DNA from: an uncultured Mollicutes bacterium
GTDB taxonomy: Bacteria; Bacillota_I; Bacilli_A; RFN20; CAG-826
Assembly: GCA_900540395.1 (NCBI GenBank)
Contig: UQFQ01000002.1
Span: 83,829 to 147,828, forward strand
DNA length: 64,000 bases
Direction: 5' to 3'
Part shown: one piece after another, positions 8,657 through 18,267 of the stretch
Position numbering within the stretch: position 1 is the first letter of the stretch
How the letters are laid out: each line of letters begins with the position of its first letter
The notes under the pieces: generated by a model
Told to the model about the DNA's origin: nothing
Database searches by the model: none
What the model saw: the letters and a program-made list of their open reading frames with translations, nothing else
Program-made: the position numbers and the translations under genes

Positions 8657-10858
8657 ATGGAATATAAAGTTGAAAAAAATAAAGTTGAAATTTTAATTAA
8701 TAACAAAAGTTTAAATATTGAATTATTAAACAAAAATATTATTCGTCTTTATGTTAAAAAGAATAGATGTGATTTAATTGATTTAAATGTCAAAAAAGCT
8801 AGAAGAAATTTTGAAGTTAAAAAAGAAGACAATTCATTAGTAGTAATTGATCGTAATTACAAATTACTTTTTAAAGAAGATGAAGGTGTCTCTTTATACT
8901 TTAAAGATTCTTATTTGACATCAATTAGCTTTAATAAACTTTTTGATGAAGTCGAAAAAAGAGAATATTTTAACACTAGCTTTAAGATTAATGATAACGA
9001 CAACATCTTTGGCTTAGGTGATAAGATGGCCTATCTTGATAAAAAAGGATATTTTTGGGCAAGCTGGGCAACTGATGACTCAAATCATCAAGATGAACTT
9101 TTCCCATCATTATATAAATCAATTAATTACCTGTTATTACGTAGCAATAAAAAATTCTTTGGGGTTTTCTTCCCATCAACTTTTAGATTAACTTTTGATG
9201 CTTGCAAAACTGATTTACACAAATTAACAGTTAATAATTTTGAAGAAGAACAAGATATGTTTCTTGTTTTAGGAGATGATATTAAAGAAGTTACTAGAAG
9301 TTATAGTGAACTTGTTGGTCATCCTTATTTTATTAGAATGAAAATGTTAGGTTATCAACAATCTCGTTGGTCATATGAAAATGAAGAGATGGTTAAAACT
9401 TTAAGAGATAATTTTATTAAACATGAAATTCCATTAGATTATATTCATTTAGATATACACTATATGGATGGATACCGTGATTTCACAATTGATAAAACTC
9501 GTTTTCCTGATATTAAAACTTTAAGTGAAGAACTTAAAAAAGATGAAATTGAACTTGTTGGGATAAACGATGCTGCAATAAAAGAAGATCCTGAATTTGA
9601 TTTATATAAATATTTAGAAGACAATCATCTTTTTGGAACACTTGATGGTAAAACATATATTAATGCCGTGTGGCCAGGAGATAGTGGCTTCCCAAACTAC
9701 TTTGATGACAAGTGCAAGAAGTATTTTGAAAGCTACGCTTCAAAATTTTTAGATGATACTGGAATTAGTGGTATTTGGTGCGATATGAATGAGCCAGCCA
9801 GTTTTAATGGACCTTTACCAGATGAAGTTGATTTTACTTTTGGAAAAAGAAAACTTCTTCATAAAGAAGCACACAATGTTTATGCTGAACATATGGTGAA
9901 ATCCTTTGTTAGCACCTTTAAAAAGAAAAATATAAGACCATATTTATTCTCAAGAGCTGCTTTTGCAACTACTGCAAAATATGCCTTTGTATGGAATGGA
10001 GACAATTTTTCACTTTGGCATCATTTAAGATATTCAATTCCTCAAATTTTGTCTTTAAGTATGTCAGGCTTTATGTTTAATGGCGTTGATATTGGTGGAT
10101 TTGGTGGCGACAGCAACAAAGAACTTCTTATTAGATGGCTTGAAGCAAATTTATTCATTCCGTTTTTAAGAAATCACTCAACACTTCATACTAAAGCTCA
10201 AGAACCTTATGCATATGATGAAGAAACTTTAAATATCTTTAAAAAGTATTTAAAGATTAGATATGAGTTTATCCCATATTTATATAATCTTGCTCAAGAA
10301 ATGTCTTTTAAAGGCGAGCCAATTGTTTCTCCACTTTTCTATCATTTTGAAGATGATGAAAATACTTTAGAAATTAACGATGAGTATATGGTTGGAGATT
10401 CTTTACTTGTTGCTCCAATTTTAGATAAAGATGCTAGAAGAAGAATGATTTATCTTCCTAAAGGGACTTGGATAGATTTATTTACAGGCAAAAAGTACAT
10501 AGGCGGAAAATATATAATTTTTGCTGAAAACCTTGCAGAAAGTGGATACTTTATCAAAAACAATACTTTAATTCCAATGTTTGAAAATTTGAAACATATT
10601 AAAAAGAGTGAAATCGATACCCTTGTTATTAAAGTCTTTGGTAATAGTGGAAAAGTTAAAATCTATGAAGATGATGGTGAAACTTTAGACTATGAAAAAG
10701 GTATTTATAACATTTATGAAGCTAGAGTAAATAAAGATAAATTTACTTTTAAGAAAGTTAAAGGAAGTTACGATTCCCCATTTAAAAAGATTAAACTTAT
10801 TAAAGATGGGGAAACAAAAATATTTGATTTTAAAGATGATTTAAGTGAAATCATCTAA
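8657..10858 (+). CDS. GH31 alpha-glycosidase
   Basis: Retaining alpha-glycosidase, 733 aa, cytoplasmic. The GH31 nucleophile motif WCDMNEP is present with Asp376. The acid/base is probably Asp449 in WNGDNFSLW, and the strand GVDIGGFGG follows as usual. The N-terminal beta-sandwich contains the NDNIFGLGDK motif typical of the family, and the C-terminus ends with the usual beta domains. GH31 includes alpha-glucosidases, alpha-xylosidases, alpha-galactosidases and alpha-N-acetylgalactosaminidases. The SGF(M/L)FNGVDIGG stretch looks most alpha-glucosidase-like, but the exact specificity cannot be read from the sequence. A good ribosome site (AAGGGATG) precedes ATG 8657. Confidence 0.9.
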   Translation: MEYKVEKNKVEILINNKSLNIELLNKNIIRLYVKKNRCDLIDLNVKKARRNFEVKKEDNSLVVIDRNYKLLFKEDEGVSLYFKDSYLTSISFNKLFDEVEKREYFNTSFKINDNDNIFGLGDKMAYLDKKGYFWASWATDDSNHQDELFPSLYKSINYLLLRSNKKFFGVFFPSTFRLTFDACKTDLHKLTVNNFEEEQDMFLVLGDDIKEVTRSYSELVGHPYFIRMKMLGYQQSRWSYENEEMVKTLRDNFIKHEIPLDYIHLDIHYMDGYRDFTIDKTRFPDIKTLSEELKKDEIELVGINDAAIKEDPEFDLYKYLEDNHLFGTLDGKTYINAVWPGDSGFPNYFDDKCKKYFESYASKFLDDTGISGIWCDMNEPASFNGPLPDEVDFTFGKRKLLHKEAHNVYAEHMVKSFVSTFKKKNIRPYLFSRAAFATTAKYAFVWNGDNFSLWHHLRYSIPQILSLSMSGFMFNGVDIGGFGGDSNKELLIRWLEANLFIPFLRNHSTLHTKAQEPYAYDEETLNIFKKYLKIRYEFIPYLYNLAQEMSFKGEPIVSPLFYHFEDDENTLEINDEYMVGDSLLVAPILDKDARRRMIYLPKGTWIDLFTGKKYIGGKYIIFAENLAESGYFIKNNTLIPMFENLKHIKKSEIDTLVIKVFGNSGKVKIYEDDGETLDYEKGIYNIYEARVNKDKFTFKKVKGSYDSPFKKIKLIKDGETKIFDFKDDLSEII

Positions 10859-10869
10859 GGAGTAAATCT

Positions 10870-12168
10870 ATGAAAAAGTGTATTAAAGTTGCAATTTTTG
10901 GCTGCGGAAATAGAGGAAATTTTTATGGCAGCTATGCAAAAGAAAAACCTAACTATATGAAGGTTGTTCAAGTGGTTGATTCTAATAAAACCGCACTTGA
11001 ATATGCTAAAAATTATTATGGATTAAATGATGAAGATTGTTTTTTATCTTTTGAAGAATGGTTAAAAGCACCTAAAAAAGCTGATGCAATTTTAAATTGC
11101 TTCATGGATAAATATCATATTGAAACTACAATGCCTTTATTTAAAATGGGCTATGATGTTTTACTTGAAAAACCAATTTGTAATAATCCAGAAGAGTTAA
11201 TTGCTTTAATGGATGAATCCAAAAAATACAACAAGACTTTAATGGTTTGTCACGTATTAAGATATACTCCATTTTATTCAAGAATTAAGAAAATTATCGA
11301 TTCTAAAGAACTTGGTGATATTGTCACAATTGAAATGGCGGAACATGTTTATTTACCTCATATGATGTCAAGTTATGTTAGAGGTAAGTGGAGAAGCGAA
11401 AGTGAATGCGGTTCACCTATGATTATGGCAAAATGCTGCCACGATGCTGATTTAATGTGTTTCTTTAATTCAGATGCTAAACCAGTTTATGTAACAAGTT
11501 TTGGTGAAAGAACCCAATTTGTTCCTTCTAGAAAACCAAAAGATGCTACAGATAAATGTCTAACTTGTCCACATATGAAAACTTGCCAATATTCTTGCTA
11601 TTGGTATTTAGAAAATAAAGCTCAAGATCCAATCGTTTTTAATAATGCTGTTGAAGGTAAAAGATGGGATGAAGTTACTATTGAAGACAAGAAAAAAGTC
11701 TTTATGGAATCAGATTCGCTTGGAAAATGTGCATTTGATGGCCCACAAGATTTAGTTGATCATCAAACAACTGCTGTAGATTTTTCTAATGGTGTAACCG
11801 CAACTTTAACTATGGTTGGTGGAGCTAGCTATCCTTGTAGAACAATTCATATCATCCTTACAAAAGGTGAGTTATATGGAATGTTTGAATCAAATAAACT
11901 TCATGTAATGAAATATGATATGACCAAATTCTCGAGAACAACAAAAACATTATATTTAGGTAATGTTGGAATTGGTCATGGTGGTGGAGATATGAGACTT
12001 ATTGCTGATTTCATCGAATATTTAAGAACTGGTAAAAAGTCAATTTCTCAAACAAGAATTGAAAACTCGATTGATGGTCATTTGCTTGGAATTGGTGCTG
12101 ACCTTAGCGACAAAACAAGAAAAACCGTTAAAATTACAGATGATCGAAATTTAGAGGTATTAAAGTGA
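10870..12168 (+). CDS. Gfo/Idh/MocA family NAD(P)-dependent oxidoreductase with Cys cluster
   Basis: N-terminal Rossmann fold with the dinucleotide motif GCGNRG (residues 10-15) and the family motif EKPICNNPEEL. The C-terminal alpha/beta domain carries the substrate site around HDADLMCFF. An unusual insertion holds four cysteines, Cys230, Cys233, Cys239 and Cys243 (C-x2-C-x5-C-x3-C), likely a structural zinc site, also met in some gut Gfo/Idh proteins. Relatives oxidise sugars or act as redox-type glycosidases. A ribosome site (AAGGAG) lies before ATG 10870. Located between GH31 and NanE with a 4-bp overlap to nanE, it probably processes a released sugar; the substrate is unknown. Confidence 0.85.
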   Translation: MKKCIKVAIFGCGNRGNFYGSYAKEKPNYMKVVQVVDSNKTALEYAKNYYGLNDEDCFLSFEEWLKAPKKADAILNCFMDKYHIETTMPLFKMGYDVLLEKPICNNPEELIALMDESKKYNKTLMVCHVLRYTPFYSRIKKIIDSKELGDIVTIEMAEHVYLPHMMSSYVRGKWRSESECGSPMIMAKCCHDADLMCFFNSDAKPVYVTSFGERTQFVPSRKPKDATDKCLTCPHMKTCQYSCYWYLENKAQDPIVFNNAVEGKRWDEVTIEDKKKVFMESDSLGKCAFDGPQDLVDHQTTAVDFSNGVTATLTMVGGASYPCRTIHIILTKGELYGMFESNKLHVMKYDMTKFSRTTKTLYLGNVGIGHGGGDMRLIADFIEYLRTGKKSISQTRIENSIDGHLLGIGADLSDKTRKTVKITDDRNLEVLK

Positions 12169-12839
12169 AACTTAATGAAGGACTCATCGTTTCTTGCCAA
12201 GCATTAAAAGATGAGCCAATGTATGGTGGCGACACTATTGAAAAATTTGCTTACGCAGCTTATCTTGCTGGAGCTAAAGGCATTAGAGCTAACACTATAA
12301 AAGACATTAATGGAATAGCGAAGAAATTGAATCATGAACTTCCAATAATTGGAATTATTAAAGAAGTTTATCCAAATAGTGAAGTTTATATCACTCCAAC
12401 AATTAAAGAAGTTAAAAAACTTATTCGTTCAAAATGTGATGTTATTGCTCTTGATGCAACTTTAAGGAAAAGGCCTGGAAAAGATAATTTATTGTCTTTA
12501 GTTCGCTATATAAGAAGTCATTCAGATAAATTAATTATGGCTGATTGTGCAACTTTAGAAGAAGTAAAAAATGCTGATCAAATTGGCTTTGATTATATTT
12601 CCTCTACATTAAGAAGTTACACAAAAGAAAGCGCTGGTATAAAAATTCCAGATATTGAATTTACAAAAGAAATGTTAAATACAGTTAAAAATGCCAAGGT
12701 TATTTTTGAAGGCGGAATTGATTCACCTCAAACTTTGGCAAAAGTATTAGAAACTGGAGTTAAATATGTTGTAATTGGAGGAGCAATAACCCGCCCTCTT
12801 CAAATTACAAAACGTTATTTACAAGAATTCAAAAATTGA
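12165..12839 (+). CDS. nanE: N-acetylmannosamine-6-phosphate 2-epimerase
   Basis: NanE converts ManNAc-6-phosphate to GlcNAc-6-phosphate. The 224-residue TIM barrel has the diagnostic N-terminus GLIVSCQALKDEPM, then GAKGIRAN, the catalytic lysine region IGIIKEVYPNSEVYITPT, IALDAT, and the phosphate-binding EGGIDSP and VVIGGAITRP loops. Translation starts at GTG 12165 inside a GTGA overlap with the upstream stop. No NanA aldolase or NagA deacetylase is in the window, so the ManNAc may come from the ROK kinase acting on free ManNAc or from genes elsewhere. This gene is the strongest sign that the operon handles amino sugars. Confidence 0.95.
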   Translation: MKLNEGLIVSCQALKDEPMYGGDTIEKFAYAAYLAGAKGIRANTIKDINGIAKKLNHELPIIGIIKEVYPNSEVYITPTIKEVKKLIRSKCDVIALDATLRKRPGKDNLLSLVRYIRSHSDKLIMADCATLEEVKNADQIGFDYISSTLRSYTKESAGIKIPDIEFTKEMLNTVKNAKVIFEGGIDSPQTLAKVLETGVKYVVIGGAITRPLQITKRYLQEFKN

Positions 12840-12894
12840 TAAATATTCATATTTACTTATTCTTATTTAAGTAAACATTGTCAAAAATTATGAA

Positions 12895-12917
12895 TTGACT
12901 TGTTCTATACTTATAAT
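12895..12917 (+). promoter_or_regulatory. Possible internal promoter before the ATPase gene
   Basis: A perfect TATAAT at 12912-12917 stands 24 bases before the ATPase ATG. A TTGACT at 12895-12900 is too close (11-bp spacer) to pair with it. The -10 alone with a short leader, including GAGGT at 12924, could still give an extra internal start in this long operon. Evidence is positional only. Confidence 0.3.
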
Positions 12918-12935
12918 TTTAATGAGGTACAAGAG

Positions 12936-14798
12936 ATGTCTAATATTATAAACAAATTCAAAAATCATTTAGCTGACAATAAAGAAAGAAAATTAAAAGA
13001 ACGTGAAGAATACGAAAAACGTGTTATTAATTATAACCGTGTTGTTGCAGTAGAACTGGCAAATCGTAGAAAGCCTAAAAAAGCACCTGAAGGTTCTTTT
13101 ATATCGCTTCAAAATATCAACAAGATTTATGATAATCTTGTTCAAGCAGTTTATGATTTTAATTTAGACATCAAGAAAAATGAATTTGTTGTTTTCGTTG
13201 GGCCTTCTGGTTGTGGTAAATCAACAACTTTAAGAATGATTGCTGGCCTTGAAGAAATTACTGCTGGTAATTTATTTATTGATGGAGTTTACGCTAATTC
13301 TTTAGCGCCAAAAGATAGAAATATAGCTATGGTTTTCCAAAGCTATGCTTTATATCCACATATGTCTGTTTTTGATAACATGGCTTTTTCCATGAAAATT
13401 AGACCAACTGAATGCCCAATTTTAGATGAAAACGGAAATCCTAAACTTGGAATAGATGATGAAAAACTTCAAAAACTAGAAAAATCAAAAGAATTTAAGA
13501 ATAACGATTTAAATAAATTAATTGAAAAAGAATCTAGTTTTGCAAATATTTTAGAAGAAACGAAGGCTAAATTTGGTGTTGAGGAAAGTAAAGACGCCAA
13601 AGAAAACATTTATAATGCAAGAGATAATCTTTTAAGTGTTCAATATGAAATTAAGAAACTAGAAAATGAAATTAATGAACTCGATGAACAAATTGAAAAA
13701 GTTAAAAATACTCAAATCGTTTTAACTGAATACCGTAAGTTAAACAAAGATGAAATAAAAAAGAATGTTTTAGAAGCAGCCAAGATTCTTCAAATTGATG
13801 AATATTTAGATAGAAAACCAAAAGCATTAAGTGGTGGTCAAAGACAAAGAGTTGCTTTAGGACGTGCAATTTGTAAGAAAGCTAAACTTTTCTTAATGGA
13901 TGAGCCTTTATCTAATCTTGATGCAAAACTTAGAGTCTCAATGCGTAGTGAAATTATAAGACTTCATAAAGCAATAGGAGCAACAACAATTTATGTTACT
14001 CATGATCAAACCGAAGCTATGACTATGGCCGATCGTATTGTTATTATGGAAAAAGGTGTTGTTCAACAAATTGGTTCACCTCGTGAAATCTATAATCATC
14101 CAGCTAATGTCTTTGTAGCTACCTTTATTGGCTCACCATCTATGAACATTTTAAAAGTCCAAATTAAAGATGGAAGAATTAAATTTGATGAGAATAATTA
14201 TCTTGAATTGCCTAAAGAAATTATTGATAAATTAGTCGCTAAACTTGAGGAAAGAGTCGCAAAAATCAATTATTTCATTAAAAATGGCGTTCAAGAAGAA
14301 TATGAAAAAGAACTTAATGTTAAACGTGAAACTTTAAGAATTAAACTTGACACTAAAGGCTATAAATTTAGTCATGATAAAAATGGAAATGTATTAGATC
14401 CAATTGAAAGTTTAACTCTTAATGAAGAAGAAAAAGCCGTTTGTGAAAGCTTCTATAAAGAAAAATTAAAACGCCTTTTAACTTTTAAAGATAGTTACGA
14501 AAAGATGTTAAAGGAAGGCGTCTATGAAGTTATCTTTGGTGTCAGACCAGAAGATGTTTACTTTAAAGACAATATTACCGAAAGATTTGTTAAAGAAAGT
14601 AACGAACTTACCCTTACAATTTCAATTCCTGAATTGTTAGGACATGAATATTTCTTACATGCTGAACTTGGTAAAAAAGATTTTGTCTTTAAAACTAGCG
14701 CTAATTATGATGTTAAAGAAAATTCTAATGTCAAAGTTATTGTTGATTTAAATAAAATTCATCTTTTCGATACAATTGATAAGAATATTTTGGTTTAA
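12936..14798 (+). CDS. Sugar ABC transporter ATPase, MsmK/UgpC type, with helical insertions
   Basis: Energising subunit for the importer encoded at 1-3312. The start is ATG 12936, after GAGGT at 12924; the in-frame TTG at 12900 lacks a ribosome site. The 620-residue protein has Walker A GPSGCGKS (89-96), the Q-loop VFQSYALYPHMSV, signature LSGGQ (298-302), Walker B FLMDEPLSNLDAK and a TOBE-like tail containing FGVRPEDVYF. MalK-type proteins are near 370 aa. Here about 110 extra residues sit between Q-loop and signature, and about 100 more, highly charged and helical-looking, lie inside the C-terminal regulatory region. A charged coiled-coil-like N-terminal extension of about 45 residues is also present. 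Confidence 0.92.
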   Translation: MSNIINKFKNHLADNKERKLKEREEYEKRVINYNRVVAVELANRRKPKKAPEGSFISLQNINKIYDNLVQAVYDFNLDIKKNEFVVFVGPSGCGKSTTLRMIAGLEEITAGNLFIDGVYANSLAPKDRNIAMVFQSYALYPHMSVFDNMAFSMKIRPTECPILDENGNPKLGIDDEKLQKLEKSKEFKNNDLNKLIEKESSFANILEETKAKFGVEESKDAKENIYNARDNLLSVQYEIKKLENEINELDEQIEKVKNTQIVLTEYRKLNKDEIKKNVLEAAKILQIDEYLDRKPKALSGGQRQRVALGRAICKKAKLFLMDEPLSNLDAKLRVSMRSEIIRLHKAIGATTIYVTHDQTEAMTMADRIVIMEKGVVQQIGSPREIYNHPANVFVATFIGSPSMNILKVQIKDGRIKFDENNYLELPKEIIDKLVAKLEERVAKINYFIKNGVQEEYEKELNVKRETLRIKLDTKGYKFSHDKNGNVLDPIESLTLNEEEKAVCESFYKEKLKRLLTFKDSYEKMLKEGVYEVIFGVRPEDVYFKDNITERFVKESNELTLTISIPELLGHEYFLHAELGKKDFVFKTSANYDVKENSNVKVIVDLNKIHLFDTIDKNILV

Positions 14799-14807
14799 TT
14801 TTGATAT

Positions 14808-17006
14808 ATGGAAATTAGATTTGATGAAAAAAGTAAAACTTTCTTTCTAAAAGCAGAAAAATTTACTTATATCTTTTATGTTAATCATTTGAATATTTTA
14901 ACTAAGTTATATTTTGGTGAACCTATTGAAATTGGCGAAATTAGTAATAACTTATTAAACTTTATTAATTGTTTAAATGCAGATTCTTATAATTACTTTG
15001 ATTTAAAAACTCAAAAAGAAGTAATTAATCAAGACCCTTATTTTTCAGGTTTAACTAGTGAAATTGAAGCGCCTTCTTTTTTAACTTATGATAAAAGAGG
15101 AGCTTTAGTTGAAATAAGGCATAGTGATAATTCATCATTAACTGATTTTCGCTATGTTAGCCATAAGATTTATACAGGCAAAGAAGATTTAGATGACTTA
15201 CCTCATTTTAATGATAAAGATGCTTTAACTTTAGAATTACTACTTAAAGATATTAAAGATGAAATCTATTTAAAAATGTTTTATACCCTTTATGAAGGAG
15301 AAAACATTTTAGTTAGACACAATGAAATTATTAATAAAAGTAAAAATGAAGTAAAAATCTTAAAGGCTAATTCTTTAGCTTTAGATTTGCCAACTTTAGA
15401 TTATGATCTTTTATCGGTTTATGGAACTTATGCGACTGATCGAATTCTTGAAAGAGAAGAACTTAAACATAATATAACTTCAATTACAGAAAATGCCGGT
15501 GGAAAAGGTTTTTACCATAATCCAATGTGTATGCTTTTAAAAAAAGATACCACTTATGATAATGGTGAAACAATTGGAATTGGTTTAGTTTATTCAGGTA
15601 ATTTCAAGTTTGATTTTATTGGTAACCCACTTAATAAATTAAGATGTTTAATTGGAATTAACGATGAAAATTTTGAATATCCATTAAAAACTGGTGAGAC
15701 TTTTATTACGCCGGAAGCCTTTATTTCTTATTCGATTAATGGCATTAATTCAATGAGTCATATTTTCCATAATGCAATTAAAAATCATCTTTTAAGAAAA
15801 GTAGATGGCTTTAATAAAACTATTCTTCTTAACTCTTGGGAAGGATGCATGATGGATTTTAACACTCAAAAAATTATTAAATTCATCGATAAAGCTAAAG
15901 AGATGGGTGTTAATTTATTTGTTTTAGATGATGGGTGGTTTGCTAAAAGAAATAGCGATGATTCTTCTTTAGGTGATTGGTACGTCAATAAAGATAAGAT
16001 TGATGTTAAAAAAGTTGTAGATTATGCTCACTCAAAAAATATTAAATTTGGTATTTGGATTGAACCAGAAATGATTTCTTTTGATAGCGAATTATATCGT
16101 GCACATCCTGAATATGCTTTATATGATAGAACAGTTAATCCAACTGTCTTACGTCATCAATTTGTTTTAGATATTACCCAAAAAGAAGTAAGAGATTATA
16201 TTTTTAATCAGATTAAGACATTATTTGAAGAATATCATTTTGATTATTGTAAATGGGATTTTAATCGTTTGCTTACAGAAGCAGTTAGTCAAATGGATCC
16301 AAGTAAGAACTCATATTTATATCATGCTTTTACATTAGGAAGCTATGATTTGTTAAATCGTTTTATGAAAACCTTTCCAAATGTTTTACTTGAAACGTGT
16401 GCCGGTGGTGGCGGTAGATTTGATTTAGGAATGCTTTATTATTCTTCTCAAATTTGGGGAAGTGATGAAACAGATGGAGTAGCCCGTACTTTGATTCAGT
16501 TTGCAACTAATGTTTTTTATCCATTAAAAGTAATTGGATCTCATGTTAGTGCTCGTAAGTTTTTAAGCATTAAAGAAAAAGCTGCGGTCGCTTTATTTGG
16601 AACATTTGGTTATGAACTTGATCCTACTAAATTAAGTGATGAAGAATTAAAAGAAGTTAAAATATCAAACGAGTGGTTTGATAAATATGAAGATTTAATT
16701 GATGAAGGGGATTATTATTCATTAATTTCACCTTATGGTAATAATTTTGTTGCTTGGGAAGTTGTTAAAAAAGATCAAAGTGAGGCTTTAATCTTTTTCA
16801 TGAATTATCGTCAAGTTAACCGGGAATCACGCTTTTTAAAAGTCCACGGACTTAAAAAAGACGCTTATTATCAAAATGATTTAACTAATGATGTATTTAA
16901 AGGGGATATTTATTCTAAGATTGGGTTAAACTTATCTAGTGGAAGACAATCGTTTACTCCAAGCTTAATCCATTTAAAAGAAGTTAGTGATGAAAAAGAA
17001 AGATAA
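14808..17006 (+). CDS. GH36 alpha-galactosidase
   Basis: Cytoplasmic retaining alpha-galactosidase of 732 aa, the normal size of the MelA/RafA/AgaA group. The barrel begins with LLNSWEGCMMDF and LDDGWFAKRNSD. The nucleophile is Asp484 in CKWDFNR and the acid/base probably Asp553 in IWGSDETDGVAR, with the GH36 motif ETCAGGGGRFD between them. Substrates are alpha-galactosides (raffinose-type or terminal alpha-Gal); some relatives act on alpha-GalNAc. No clear ribosome site precedes ATG 14808, nine bases after the ATPase stop, so coupling is likely. The gene overlaps the next one by 17 bp. Confidence 0.93.
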   Translation: MEIRFDEKSKTFFLKAEKFTYIFYVNHLNILTKLYFGEPIEIGEISNNLLNFINCLNADSYNYFDLKTQKEVINQDPYFSGLTSEIEAPSFLTYDKRGALVEIRHSDNSSLTDFRYVSHKIYTGKEDLDDLPHFNDKDALTLELLLKDIKDEIYLKMFYTLYEGENILVRHNEIINKSKNEVKILKANSLALDLPTLDYDLLSVYGTYATDRILEREELKHNITSITENAGGKGFYHNPMCMLLKKDTTYDNGETIGIGLVYSGNFKFDFIGNPLNKLRCLIGINDENFEYPLKTGETFITPEAFISYSINGINSMSHIFHNAIKNHLLRKVDGFNKTILLNSWEGCMMDFNTQKIIKFIDKAKEMGVNLFVLDDGWFAKRNSDDSSLGDWYVNKDKIDVKKVVDYAHSKNIKFGIWIEPEMISFDSELYRAHPEYALYDRTVNPTVLRHQFVLDITQKEVRDYIFNQIKTLFEEYHFDYCKWDFNRLLTEAVSQMDPSKNSYLYHAFTLGSYDLLNRFMKTFPNVLLETCAGGGGRFDLGMLYYSSQIWGSDETDGVARTLIQFATNVFYPLKVIGSHVSARKFLSIKEKAAVALFGTFGYELDPTKLSDEELKEVKISNEWFDKYEDLIDEGDYYSLISPYGNNFVAWEVVKKDQSEALIFFMNYRQVNRESRFLKVHGLKKDAYYQNDLTNDVFKGDIYSKIGLNLSSGRQSFTPSLIHLKEVSDEKER

Positions 17007-18267
17007 AAATAAAGAATATACCTATTTAATAGCTAAAAGATCGAGAAGCTTTATGGCAATGGCTCTTGATTCAATAATTGTTTGTATTTTAACAATTGTT
17101 CTTTTTTATGCAGGAGCAAATCCGATTTTAAATGCAAATGGTCAAAATGATTTAATTGCTTTAAAGGATGAAGAATCTAGTAAATTGACGTCAATTTTAA
17201 AAGATTCACACCTAGCGGCTTATAATGATGAAACAGGAGTACTTAGTACACCTGAAAGCTTATATAATGTTTTCGTTTATCAAAACATTAAGTATTGTTA
17301 TGAGAATTACCCAGAAATTTATAAGAATGATCTCGATGAATATGGATATGAAACTAAAAAAGAATTTTTCAAAGATGTTAATGAAATTAGTTTTGACAAC
17401 GATTATTTAGGTTATTTTTACACAAACTATATTATTGATAAAAAAGATCTAAATAATGAAAACATCTTAGATATCAATAAAGATAATGCTAATGAATATT
17501 TCGTTAATGAAGTGCTAGACCTTAATAAAGAAGAAGGCAGTAAATTTTTTGAAATTAATAACAACGATTATTCTTGCTATCCAAGATTAAATAAAGATGT
17601 TTGTCGTTATTTATTTCAATATCATTTAATGAATGTATCTTATTCAACATTAAGAGATGTTGACAATGCTTTTTACAATTACTTTTTAGATCGTTATGTT
17701 GAAGCTGGTAATTATTTATTAGAGTATGAAGAATATGCTAACGCCTTAAATAATTACAATTCTTATTATGATCAAATTCAGTCTAATTTATTAACTGCAG
17801 TGATATTAACTTATACTGTTATAATTTTAATTTATTATTTTATTATTCCTGTATTTTTACCAAATAAATCAAGCTTTGCAGGGTTTTTGCTTAAAATTCA
17901 CCGTTTAACCGATGATAAAAAGAGTAAACTTTATATCTATTTTTTAACAGGAATTAATTCTTACTTACATAATTTCTTCACTTTATTAGTGTCGACTTTG
18001 TTGACAGCTGGAGTAAATACTTTAAATTTTCATTTTGCTGAGTTAGGAGTGTTTACTTTTAACATTTTACACATCATTCTTTTATCTTTAATAATTAACG
18101 TTATTTCGCTTATTGTCTTTTGTGTTAGAAAAGATGGGAAAGGCTTATTCTCATTGGTTACTAAAACAAATTATTATTACTTAGTTGATGGCGTAAAAGA
18201 AGAAAATAACGAAAAAGAAAAAGAAGATTCAACGAGCGAACCTTCTTTTGACAGCTTACTTAATTGA
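16990..18267 (+). CDS. RDD-like membrane protein with large extracytoplasmic loop
   Basis: The 425-residue membrane protein starts at ATG 16990 (GTG 16987 is an alternative). Residues about 15-40 read SRSFMAMALDSIIVCILTIV, resembling the first RDD helix with its Arg and Asp. A hydrophilic, Asn/Asp/Tyr-rich stretch of about 210 residues follows, then a hydrophobic span near 270-295, a short basic loop and two more spans. The tail is acidic. RDD proteins are usually near 150-250 aa without such a loop. A second protein of the same plan is at 60466, also in a sugar ABC operon after the ATPase. Function is unknown; a role as transporter partner is inferred from repeated linkage. Confidence 0.65.
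   Translation: MKKKDKNKEYTYLIAKRSRSFMAMALDSIIVCILTIVLFYAGANPILNANGQNDLIALKDEESSKLTSILKDSHLAAYNDETGVLSTPESLYNVFVYQNIKYCYENYPEIYKNDLDEYGYETKKEFFKDVNEISFDNDYLGYFYTNYIIDKKDLNNENILDINKDNANEYFVNEVLDLNKEEGSKFFEINNNDYSCYPRLNKDVCRYLFQYHLMNVSYSTLRDVDNAFYNYFLDRYVEAGNYLLEYEEYANALNNYNSYYDQIQSNLLTAVILTYTVIILIYYFIIPVFLPNKSSFAGFLLKIHRLTDDKKSKLYIYFLTGINSYLHNFFTLLVSTLLTAGVNTLNFHFAELGVFTFNILHIILLSLIINVISLIVFCVRKDGKGLFSLVTKTNYYYLVDGVKEENNEKEKEDSTSEPSFDSLLN

Noticed and set aside
12895..12917. TTGACT and TATAAT as a complete promoter pair
   Set aside because: The spacer is only 11 bp; the pair cannot act as one standard promoter, so only the -10 was kept at low confidence.
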